From assembly GCA_963799925.1 (NCBI GenBank), contig CAWCYZ010000002.1, forward strand, positions 1,240,001 through 1,304,000: 64,000 nt of DNA. Reading direction: 5' to 3'. Source of the stretch: DATBQN01 sp963799925. GTDB lineage: Bacteria > Acidobacteriota > Thermoanaerobaculia > Multivoradales > UBA5704. Positions 56,867 to 64,000 of the stretch are shown here, piece by piece. The position numbers and the translations under genes were made by a program. The stretch's first letter is position 1, and each line of letters starts with the position of its first letter. Under the pieces are notes generated by a model, which worked only from the letters and a program-made list of their open reading frames with translations, did no database searches and was not told the origin of the DNA.

Positions 56867-57069
56867 GCGCCTTGGCGATCGCCCTTCTGGCGCTCTACAA
56901 GCGCCGCCTCTCGCCCCTCCTGCCACCCTCCTGCCGGTTCACCCCGACCTGCTCGGAATACGCCCGTCTGGCGATCTTGAAGCACGGCGCCGGGCGTGGC
57001 GGAGCTCTCGCCCTGGGGCGGCTCATGAAGTGCCATCCGTTCCATCCCGGCGGGGTCGATCTGCCCTAG
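56863..57069 (+). CDS. yidD: Membrane protein insertion efficiency factor YidD
   Basis: A 68-residue protein with the diagnostic pattern LYKRRLSPLLPPSCRFTPTCSEYA, then H-P-F-H-P-G-G. GTG 56863 overlaps the rnpA stop (GTGA). It is membrane-associated and assists YidC. Confidence 0.95.
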   Translation: MSALAIALLALYKRRLSPLLPPSCRFTPTCSEYARLAILKHGAGRGGALALGRLMKCHPFHPGGVDLP

Positions 57070-57132
57070 GACCGCGCCGCGTGGCGGGGCCAGGGCCTCG
57101 CTCCGCTCCAGCCAGAAAGGACCTCAAGCTCA

Positions 57133-58848
57133 GTGGACAATCGCAGGTTGCTCATCGCCGTCCTGGTCTCGATGGCGATTTGGCTCGTCTGGACTGTGCT
57201 CTTCCCCGAGAAGCCGAAGCATCCGCCCGTGCCGCAGAGCGGGCCGGCGGCGGCGGCGCCGGAGATCCCGCCACCGGCGGCGCCGGCAGGGCCCGCCGAG
57301 CAGCCATCGAATCCCGCCGCCAATGCCGGGTCGAGTGCCGGGTCAGCGGGGTCGGCCCAGCCGGCGCCGGCCGTCCCGGTCGCCGCCGACCGCGAGGAGC
57401 AGGTGGTGCTCGAGGACGCCGAGGCGCGCGCCGTCTTCACCAACCGCGGCGCGCAGCTCGTCTCGCTGGTGCTCAAGAAGCGGCCGGACGCCGACGGCAA
57501 GCCGCTCGAGCTGGTGCGCCGGCGGACCGCCGGCCCTTATCCCTACGCCCTGGTCGACCGCAATCTGGCGCCGCTGCCTCTCGGCAACGCGCTCTTCGCC
57601 GTCGAGGACCGCTCGTCCGACGCCGTCGCCTTCCATTACAGCGGCCCGGCCGGCACCGCGACGAAGCGCTTCCACTTCGACCGCAGAGGCCTGCTCGAGG
57701 CGCAGATCGAGGTCCCCGGCCGGCGTGACTGGGGGCTCGCGATCGGCCCCGGCCTGCGCAACCCGACCCTCGCCCAGCTCGACAGCCCCTATCTCCGGCG
57801 CGATGCCGTCTTCGACTTCGGCGGCGAGATCAAGAACTTCGACTTGAAGAAGGCGGAGCCGCACACCTTCTCGGGCGCCGCGATGGCCTGGGCGGGGCTC
57901 GAGGACAACTACTACCTGGCGGCGGTCGTCCCGGCGCAGCCCGTGGCGCGAACCATCCTCCAGCCGGTCCTGATCGACCTGGGGCCGAACGGCATCGCTT
58001 CGCGCTTCGTGCCGGTGCCCAAGGGGGGCGAGATCGCGCCGCAGTACGAAGGGTGGAACCGCGATTTCTCGATCGTCCTGGAGCCCGATGCCGAGTCGCT
58101 CGCGACCACCGGCTACTGGGGGGCCAAGGAGTACGACCGGCTGGCCGCCCTGCCCTACGGCTTCGACCGCACCTTGAGCCTGGGCTACTTCGGCTTTCTC
58201 GCCCGGCCCCTCCTCACCGGTCTGCACTGGATCTACGACCACATCGTGCACAACTACGGCTGGGCCATCATCCTGATGACCCTGCTGATCAAGATCGTCA
58301 CCCTGCCGCTCACCCACAAGAGCTATGTCTCGATGCGGAAGATGCAGGAGCTCAACCCCAAGATGCAGGCGGTGCGCGACCGCTACAAGGGGAAGATGAA
58401 GGACAAGCAGGGGCGGCCGAACCTCGAGGCGCAGCGCAAGATGAACGAGGAGATCATGGGGCTGTACAAGGCCGAAGGGGTGAATCCGGCCGGCGGCTGC
58501 CTACCTCTCGTGGTGCAGCTCCCTATCCTCTGGGCCTTCTACAGCATGCTGCGCGCCGCCGTCGACCTGCAGAACGCGCCCTGGCTCCTGTGGGTCCGCG
58601 ACCTCTCGTCTCTCGACCCCTACTACGTGCTGCCGATCGTGATGACCGTCACCCAGTTCATCCAGCAGCGGATGACGCCGATGGCGGGCGATCCGATGCA
58701 GCGGCGGATGTTCCAGCTGATGCCGATCTTCATGTTCTTCTTTTTCTTCAAGCAGCCGAGCGGCCTGGTGCTCTACTGGCTGACCAATAACGTCTTGACC
58801 ATCGCCCAGCAGGGGGTTTACAACCACCTCAAGAGCCGGCAGGCGTGA
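57133..58848 (+). CDS. yidC: Membrane protein insertase YidC
   Basis: A 571-residue Gram-negative-form YidC: one N-terminal helix (LLIAVLVSMAIWLVWTVLF), a Pro/Ala linker, a large periplasmic beta domain (about 85-355), and five C-terminal helices. KMQELNPKMQAVRDRYKGKM is the conserved cytoplasmic loop and GGCLPLVVQLPILWAFYSML the conserved helix. It inserts membrane proteins alone or with Sec. The start is GTG 57133 after GAAAGGACC; the long periplasmic domain supports a diderm cell. Confidence 0.97.
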   Translation: MDNRRLLIAVLVSMAIWLVWTVLFPEKPKHPPVPQSGPAAAAPEIPPPAAPAGPAEQPSNPAANAGSSAGSAGSAQPAPAVPVAADREEQVVLEDAEARAVFTNRGAQLVSLVLKKRPDADGKPLELVRRRTAGPYPYALVDRNLAPLPLGNALFAVEDRSSDAVAFHYSGPAGTATKRFHFDRRGLLEAQIEVPGRRDWGLAIGPGLRNPTLAQLDSPYLRRDAVFDFGGEIKNFDLKKAEPHTFSGAAMAWAGLEDNYYLAAVVPAQPVARTILQPVLIDLGPNGIASRFVPVPKGGEIAPQYEGWNRDFSIVLEPDAESLATTGYWGAKEYDRLAALPYGFDRTLSLGYFGFLARPLLTGLHWIYDHIVHNYGWAIILMTLLIKIVTLPLTHKSYVSMRKMQELNPKMQAVRDRYKGKMKDKQGRPNLEAQRKMNEEIMGLYKAEGVNPAGGCLPLVVQLPILWAFYSMLRAAVDLQNAPWLLWVRDLSSLDPYYVLPIVMTVTQFIQQRMTPMAGDPMQRRMFQLMPIFMFFFFFKQPSGLVLYWLTNNVLTIAQQGVYNHLKSRQA

Positions 58849-58876
58849 GCCTCCGGAGGGAAGCGCCCCATACGAC

Positions 58877-59902
58877 ATGAGCGAAGCCAATCGACGATTC
58901 TTCTCCGGCGACACCTTGCGGCAGGCCCTGGTGCAGGCCGCGAACCATTTCAACGTCGATCCCGAGCGGATCGCCTACCGGAGCATCGAGAAGCGGCACG
59001 GGTTCCTGAAGACGCGCCGCAGGGTGGTGATCGAGGTCGATCCCGCCGCCCCGCAGCGTGCCGAGGGGGCTCTGGCGCCTGCCGCCGCTCCTGCCGCCGC
59101 AGCATCTCCGAGTCCCCCGGCCGCGCCTCCGGCACCCGTGGCGGCAGGCGCTCCGGCGGCTGCTTCTCCGGCGGCCGGCGCGCCGGCGGACCCGCTGCGG
59201 CCGGCTCCGGCGCTCTCGGCGGCGCCTCCGGCGGTCCCGGCCTCCGAACCCGTCCAACCCGCCGGGCCCCGGATCGATCCCGAGCGCCGGGCGCCGCGGC
59301 GGAGCGAGGAGCCGCGGCCGCCCCGAGCGGAGCCCCGGCGGGAGCCGCCGCGGCGAGAAGACCTGCGGCCGGCACCCCCGGCGGGCAACGAGGAGGGCTT
59401 GATCTCCCTCCCGGAGCGGCCGCTCCGCGCCTCCGAGCGTTTCCCCCCGGCGACCGGCGCTCAGGCCGAGGCGGCGCGGAAGGGGATCGACCTGCTCCTG
59501 GCCATCGCCGGGCTCGACCTCTCGTCGCACATCCATCAGGGAGAGGATCGGCTGGAGGTGGAGCTCTCCGGCCCCGGCTCCGAGCGCTGCTTCGACGACG
59601 AGGGAGAGCTCCTGATGTCGATCGAGCACCTGCTGCCGCGGGTGATCCGCTCGATCTGCGGCGAGACCGTCCCCTGCCGGGTCGACTGCGACAACTTCCA
59701 CGAGATCCGCGAGGAGCAGCTTCGCACCCTCGCCCAGCGGGCTGCCGAGGAGGTCCGCCGCCGCGGCCGGCCGCGCACCCTGGAGCCGATGAACCCGGCC
59801 GACCGCCGGGTCATCCACATGACCCTCGCCGACGATCCCCACGTGGCGACGGAGAGCGACGGCGAGGGCTACTTCAAGCGGATCACCATTCGACCAAGCT
59901 GA
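58877..59902 (+). CDS. jag: Jag/KhpB-type RNA-binding protein
   Basis: A 341-residue protein. N-terminal Jag domain is at residues about 1-55, followed by a Pro/Ala/Arg linker to about 175. A KH domain follows (about 195-260, GPGSERCFDDEGELLMSIEHLL) and a C-terminal R3H domain (RAAEEVRRRGRPRTLEPMNP, then RRVIHMTLADDPHVATES). The usual position is after yidC. It binds RNA and affects division and envelope in other species. It is 28 bases after yidC. Confidence 0.93.
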   Translation: MSEANRRFFSGDTLRQALVQAANHFNVDPERIAYRSIEKRHGFLKTRRRVVIEVDPAAPQRAEGALAPAAAPAAAASPSPPAAPPAPVAAGAPAAASPAAGAPADPLRPAPALSAAPPAVPASEPVQPAGPRIDPERRAPRRSEEPRPPRAEPRREPPRREDLRPAPPAGNEEGLISLPERPLRASERFPPATGAQAEAARKGIDLLLAIAGLDLSSHIHQGEDRLEVELSGPGSERCFDDEGELLMSIEHLLPRVIRSICGETVPCRVDCDNFHEIREEQLRTLAQRAAEEVRRRGRPRTLEPMNPADRRVIHMTLADDPHVATESDGEGYFKRITIRPS

Positions 59903-59926
59903 AGGCGGGGCGGCGCCCCCGCCCCA

Positions 59927-59942
59927 CGTTTCACGGGAAACA
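59927..59942. promoter_or_regulatory. parS-like site overlapping the rsmG start
   Basis: CGTTTCACGGGAAACA matches the ParB-binding palindrome TGTTTCACGTGAAACA in 14 of 16 positions. Its last base is the A of the rsmG ATG (59942). It lies 0.7 kb from parA and 1.5 kb from parB, and within the expected origin-proximal cluster. Confidence 0.65.
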
Positions 59943-60622
59943 TGCCGTTCGACCTCCCCCACTTCACGCCGGGAGAGCTCGCCTCCGCTCTCTCCGCTGT
60001 CTCTCCCGAGCCGCTCGCGCCGTCGGTCACGGATGCCCTCTACGCCCATTACCTGGAGCTGGCGCGCTGGAACCGGAGGCTGTCGCTGATCGGTCCGGGC
60101 ACTGCCGAGGACTTCATAGTGCGGCATTACGGTGAGTCGCTCGCCGCCCTCCCCTGGGTGCCCGAGGAGGGCGATCTGGTGGATCTGGGCTCCGGCGCCG
60201 GGTTCCCCGGCCTGGTGATCGCCGCCGCCCGCCCGCGCCTGACGGTCACTCTCGTCGAGGCGCGGGAGAGGAAGTGGTCGTTTCTCGCCGCCGCCGCCCG
60301 CCGCGCCGCGTTGTCGTGCCGGTGCCTCAATGTTAGAGTCGGCCTCCCATTGCCCAAGGGCCTGCCGGATGCGGTAGACCGGCTCACGATACGGGCCCTC
60401 AAGCTCGATTCTTCAGTGCTCGAAGCGTTGGCCGATCGCTTGCGGCCAGCCGGGAGCCTGCTCCTCTGGGTGGGCGACGAGCTGCCCGAATTGCCCCCGG
60501 CCTGCGCGCTCGCCGGGGCGGTGAAGCTGCCGGGGAGCGACCGGCGGCGGATCGTGGAGCTGCGGCGAACCGATGGGAAAGGCCAGCCGGGGAGCGCGGC
60601 CGGAATGGATGCACCTCGATGA
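59942..60622 (+). CDS. rsmG: 16S rRNA (guanine527-N7)-methyltransferase
   Basis: A 226-residue SAM-dependent enzyme. SAM motif I is DLGSGAGFPGLVIA (about 80-93), followed by VTLVEARERKWSFL (motif II) and the KGLPDAVDRLTIRALK region. The MPFDLPHFTPGEL N terminus is family-like. It methylates G527 of 16S rRNA. ATG 59942 follows a parS-like site with no clear SD, so translation may be coupled to jag 40 bases upstream. Confidence 0.93.
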   Translation: MPFDLPHFTPGELASALSAVSPEPLAPSVTDALYAHYLELARWNRRLSLIGPGTAEDFIVRHYGESLAALPWVPEEGDLVDLGSGAGFPGLVIAAARPRLTVTLVEARERKWSFLAAAARRAALSCRCLNVRVGLPLPKGLPDAVDRLTIRALKLDSSVLEALADRLRPAGSLLLWVGDELPELPPACALAGAVKLPGSDRRRIVELRRTDGKGQPGSAAGMDAPR

Positions 60623-61377
60623 GCATGATCCTCGCCATCGCCAACCAGAAGGGCGGCGTCGGCAAGACCACCACGGCGATCAACTTCGGGGCCGGCCTGG
60701 GGGCGCTCGAGCGCCGCGTGCTGCTGGTGGACTGCGATCCCCAGGGCAACGCCACCCGCGGTCTGGGCGCCGAGGCCGTGCCGCCGCACCTCTATCACGT
60801 GCTCGCGGGCGAGGTCCCGCTGGCCGAGACCATCCGCCCCTCCGGCTTTCCCAACCTCGATCTGGTTCCCACCAACCGCGACCTGGTGGGCGTCGAGGTC
60901 GAGTTCGTGGGCGAGGAGGGCTGGGAGGGGATCCTGAAGCGGCGGCTGGCCGAGGTGGCGGAGCGCTACGACGTCATCCTCCTCGATTGTCCCCCCTCGC
61001 TCGGCCACCTCACGGTCTCCGCCCTCACCGCGGCCGACGGCATCCTGGTACCTCTCCAGTGCGAATACTTCGCCCTCGAGGGGATCAGCGAGCTCCTGGC
61101 CACGGTCCAGCGGATCCAGGGAGGCCTGAACCAGGCGCTCGCGCTCTCCGGCATCCTGCTCACCATGTACGACGACCGCACCAACCTCTCGCGCGACGTC
61201 GCCGACGAGATCCGGCGCCACTTCGGCGACCGGGTCTTCGAATCCGTGGTGCCGCGCAATATCCGCCTCGCCGAGGCGCCGAGCCATGGTATGCCGATCT
61301 TCCAGTACGACATCAAGTCGCGCGGCGCCGAGGCCTACCTCGCCCTGGCCCGCGAGTTCCTGCGCCGGGCCGCCTGA
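60619..61377 (+). CDS. parA: Chromosome-partitioning ATPase ParA (Soj)
   Basis: A 252-residue deviant-Walker ATPase: MILAIANQKGGVGKTTTAIN (residues 3-22), the VDCDPQGNATRGLG motif and ILLDCPPSLGHL. It forms DNA-bound dimers that move ParB-parS complexes. ATG 60619 overlaps the rsmG stop by four bases. MSM opening; full length for Soj. Confidence 0.97.
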   Translation: MSMILAIANQKGGVGKTTTAINFGAGLGALERRVLLVDCDPQGNATRGLGAEAVPPHLYHVLAGEVPLAETIRPSGFPNLDLVPTNRDLVGVEVEFVGEEGWEGILKRRLAEVAERYDVILLDCPPSLGHLTVSALTAADGILVPLQCEYFALEGISELLATVQRIQGGLNQALALSGILLTMYDDRTNLSRDVADEIRRHFGDRVFESVVPRNIRLAEAPSHGMPIFQYDIKSRGAEAYLALAREFLRRAA

Positions 61378-61405
61378 TGCGGCCCTTACCGAATCGGAGA
61401 GCCGC

Positions 61406-62311
61406 ATGAGCGCCGATGGCACCGAAAGCGGCCGGCCGGGCCGGAAGCGCGGCCTCGGCCGCGGCCTGGACGCCCTGATCGCGCCGGCCCCTCCCGCCGC
61501 GCCGCCGCCGGCCGGAAACGAGCCGGTGACCACCCTGCCGGTGACCACCCTGCCGATCGCCGCGCTGCGGCCGAACCGCCTGCAGCCCCGCACCCGCTTC
61601 GACGAGGCGAGCCTCGCCGAGCTGGCGGAGTCGATCCGCAGCCAGGGGATCGTGCAGCCGCTGGTGGTGACGGCCGAGGGGGCCGGCGCCTACAGCATCG
61701 TCGCCGGAGAGCGGCGTTTCCGTGCGGCGCAGCTCGCCGGGCTGACGGAGGTGCCGGTCGTCGTCCGCGCGGTGGCGGACGACCGCCAGCGGCTCGAGCT
61801 GGCGCTGGTCGAGAACCTGCAGCGCAGCGACCTCGACCCGATCGAGGAGGCCGAGGCCTACCAGGCGCTCCAGGAGAGCTTCGGCCTGTCGCAGGAGGAG
61901 GTCGCCGGCCGGGTGGGAAAGTCGCGGCCGGCGGTCGCCAACGCCCTGCGCCTGCTGCGGCTCCCCGACGAGATACGCGATCTTCTCCGTGACGGGCGGC
62001 TGACGGCGGGTCAGGCGCGGCCGCTCCTCGCCCTCGGCTCGGCCGAGCGCCAGGTCGAGCTGGCTCACCGCGCGGTGGCGGAGGGTCTATCGGCCCGCGA
62101 CATGGAGCGCCTCGCCGCCCCTCCTCGGCCGCGCCCGGCGAAGACCGCCGAGCCGGCCGAGGTCCATGCCGCCGCCGCCGCCGAGACCCTGACGCGGAAG
62201 CTGCAGACGCGGGTCGAGATCCGCCGCCGCGGCAAGGGCGGGGTGCTCACTCTCCACTTCCATTCGGAAGAGGAGCTGATGCGCCTCTACGATCTCCTCC
62301 TCGACCGCTGA
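61406..62311 (+). CDS. parB: Chromosome-partitioning protein ParB (Spo0J)
   Basis: A 301-residue protein. The N terminus KRGLGRGLDALI interacts with ParA. The ParB/Srx domain has box I QPRTRFDEASLAELAESI and CTP-binding box II GERRFRAAQLAG (about 108). The helix-turn-helix is at about 160-190 (LSQEEVAGRVGKSRPAVANAL), and the C-terminal dimer domain ends YDLLLDR. It loads on parS and spreads as a clamp. ATG 61406 after GGAGAG, 28 bases after parA. Confidence 0.97.
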   Translation: MSADGTESGRPGRKRGLGRGLDALIAPAPPAAPPPAGNEPVTTLPVTTLPIAALRPNRLQPRTRFDEASLAELAESIRSQGIVQPLVVTAEGAGAYSIVAGERRFRAAQLAGLTEVPVVVRAVADDRQRLELALVENLQRSDLDPIEEAEAYQALQESFGLSQEEVAGRVGKSRPAVANALRLLRLPDEIRDLLRDGRLTAGQARPLLALGSAERQVELAHRAVAEGLSARDMERLAAPPRPRPAKTAEPAEVHAAAAAETLTRKLQTRVEIRRRGKGGVLTLHFHSEEELMRLYDLLLDR

Positions 62312-62330
62312 GCGTCACCCGAGAGTGCTC

Positions 62331-64000
62331 TCAGCGGCCGCGGCGGGACGTCAGCGCGCCGCCGGGAGGCCTGGGCGGCGGCACCACCGGCGGCACGCCG
62401 GTCAGCGCCTCGTACGAGGGCAGGAAGGTGAGCGGGTGGGCGCTGAGGAAGCGCTTGTCGAAGGCCTGGGTCAGCACCTGCCCGTCGAAGTCGCGGGCCG
62501 CCGGATAGCCCAGCCCGTAGAGCAGGGTCGGCACCAGGTCGACCAGCCGCGCGCCGGTGAGCAGCGCGCCGGGCTGGATCCCCTCGCCGTAGAGCAGCAG
62601 CGCGCCGTCGGGCGAGCCCTCGAAGCGGCCGCCGAGGACGGCGCTCTGCGACACCTCGCGCTGCCATCGCGCCCAGGGCCCCGGGGCCTCGACCCCGTAC
62701 GCCGAGACGATGGCGAGGACGCGCGGCCCCTTCTCGCGCTCCCAGAGCGCGGCGAGCAGATCGTCGAGATAGGCGTAGTAGCCGGCCAGGTACTGCGTCG
62801 CCTCATGGAACAGGCGCGCCCGCGAGCCGTCGAGCTCGACGGCGGAGAACCCTCCGAAGTAGGCACGCGACACTGCGGCGAGACCTGGCAGCTCCAGGAA
62901 GAAGGCGGAGACATCAGGATCGTCGCTCAGGAGCCGAGTGGCGAGACTTTCTCTCCAGACATCGTCTGCCAATGCCCGGAGGACGGTCGATGGTGGCGGC
63001 TCGCCGAAGCGCGCCAGGACCGCCGGCGCGAGATCCGCCGGCGCGATCCTCAGCCGCCGGGCGGCGGCGGCGAGCTCCGGCGGCTGGACCGCTGCGGGCT
63101 CGCCCTGCCGGGCGGACCCTGGAAGAAGGCGCTGGTGAAGGCGAAGGCGAGGTCGCGCGGGGCCGGCGCCGAGGCCGGCCAGCCGACCAGCCCGGCGCGC
63201 ACCCCCAGCCGGTCCAGGATCTCCCACAGGGTGAGGGCGGCCCGCGCCCGCGGCGGCGCGTCGCCGGTGCGGCCGCCGAGGAGCCCCCAGCGGTCGAAGC
63301 CGATGCCGGCGGGCAGCAGGTGGAGCGCGGCCCCCGGCGCGAGCAGGCCGGCGCCGTAGGTGCGGCCGCCGGTCACCCCGTGCCGGAAGGGGTACTTGCC
63401 GGTCGCGAGCGTCGTCCACAGGGCCGACGGGCGATGCGGCGAGATCGACTCGAGGCGGCCGTAGGCGCCGCCGTGGACCACCGCGGCGAGGAACGGCAGG
63501 CGCCCCTCGCCGGCTAAGCGGGAGGATGGCGTCGAGCGTCGCGGCGTCGAGGCCCACGACCAGCAGGCGCGGGCGCCCGCCGGTCTCGACGATCGCCGGC
63601 CGCGGCGTCGACTCGGGGCGGGGCTGGAAGGCGCCGCGCCGCTCGACCATCACGTAGACCGAGAGCGCCGCGACGAGCGCCAGGCCCCAGCGGCTGCGCG
63701 GCCCGTAGCGGCGGCGGTGCAGGCTGTGGAGGAGGGCGGTGTAGAAGAAGATGAGCGCGGCGAGCGACAGCCAGAGCGCCGCCTTGATCAGCCGGTCGTT
63801 GATCCCCGAAGGGAGGTAGTAGGCGTAGTAGGAGGCGTGGGTGCCGTCGAGGACCGCGGCGAAGGCGAGGGCGAGGGAGAGGCCCCAGGGGAGCAGGCGG
63901 CGCGCCTTCGAGGGCGTCCCCAGGTCCAGGGGAGGCTGACGGCGAGGCTCGCCGAGCCGAGCAGGAGCCCGTAGAGGAGGGCGGCGCGCAGCACCGGCCC
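62331..64000 (-). pseudogene. Membrane-anchored alkaline-phosphatase-superfamily protein, partial, frameshifted
   Basis: The gene enters from beyond 64000. N-terminal helices (LRAALLYGLLLGSASLAVSL, then WLSLAALIFFYTALLHSL) are followed by LLVVGLDAATLDAI, the metal-binding start of a type I phosphodiesterase/sulfatase-like domain. The middle (SISPHRPSALWTTLATGKYP, GLVGWPASAP) and the C-terminal part (VLAIVSAYGVEAPGP, GLLL-type loop) are in different frames. Shifts lie near 63900, 63515 and 63125; the last two compensate. The nucleophile region PSALWTTLATG is intact. It faces parB with a 19-base gap. The substrate is unknown. Confidence 0.65.

Overview
The window is a very GC-rich (about 70 percent or more by eye), gene-dense stretch of a bacterial chromosome around the replication-initiation and chromosome-segregation genes. 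GWxTD, DUF2911, DUF3467 and M49-type proteins beside an otherwise ordinary Gram-negative-type housekeeping set suggest an Acidobacteriota-like organism (perhaps Thermoanaerobaculia). That is an inference from gene content; there is no rRNA here to settle it.

Layout. 0-7 kb: end of a lytic transglycosylase, a sulfatase-like lipoprotein, tRNA-Met(CAT), a zinc-ribbon coiled-coil protein, YggS, a tightly overlapping run divIVA / DUF6922-like / AbiEii-like nucleotidyltransferase / hutI, then a secreted FKBP. 7-26 kb: M49 peptidase, GWxTD lipoprotein, DUF3467, glycerate 2-kinase, a Wzm/Wzt-type polysaccharide exporter, a large polytopic membrane protein, a phased palindromic tandem repeat in front of an NYN-LOTUS protein, DUF2911, HAD phosphatase, GT39 glycosyltransferase, sugar nucleotidyltransferase, CYTH protein, a frameshifted M20 peptidase and a CPBP protease. 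26-36 kb, all on the minus strand: dnaA-dnaN-recF-gyrB-(unknown)-gyrA, with the dnaA/dnaN gap as the best oriC candidate. 36-40 kb: sppA, rimK and a RimK-linked aspartic protease, then about 0.8 kb of non-coding DNA full of perfect hairpins. 40-47 kb: mutY, a TPR protein, a double cyclic-nucleotide-binding protein, and the minus-strand set SRP RNA-dnaX-ybaB-recR-aminotransferase. 47.4-51.5 kb: a segment bounded by a perfect 28-bp direct repeat, holding a frameshifted MetE-like gene, a frameshifted hybrid histidine kinase and a palindromic MITE-like element. 51.5-64 kb: a secreted Cys-rich peptide, DinB, two tRNA-Ser genes, tadA, ppiD, ruvA, then rpmH-rnpA-yidD-yidC-jag-rsmG-parA-parB with a parS-like site overlapping the rsmG start, and a broken membrane phosphohydrolase running off the end.

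How it works together: dnaA/dnaN/recF/gyrAB and dnaX/recR/ybaB supply initiation, clamp, clamp loader, supercoiling and repair. ParAB-parS supplies origin segregation. rpmH to yidC, with the SRP RNA, supplies ribosome and membrane-protein biogenesis. The 12-24 kb block is mainly cell-envelope polysaccharide work.

The least explained parts are the hairpin-rich non-coding block at 39.6-40.4 kb, the 20/40-bp phased repeat at 17 kb, the 28-bp-repeat-bounded segment at 47.4-51.5 kb and the Cys-rich peptide next to it. Several genes carry single-base frameshifts (M20 peptidase, sppA, dnaX, the MetE-like gene, the kinase, the last gene). They cluster strongly at 47.8-50.6 kb, so sequence error and real decay both have to be considered.
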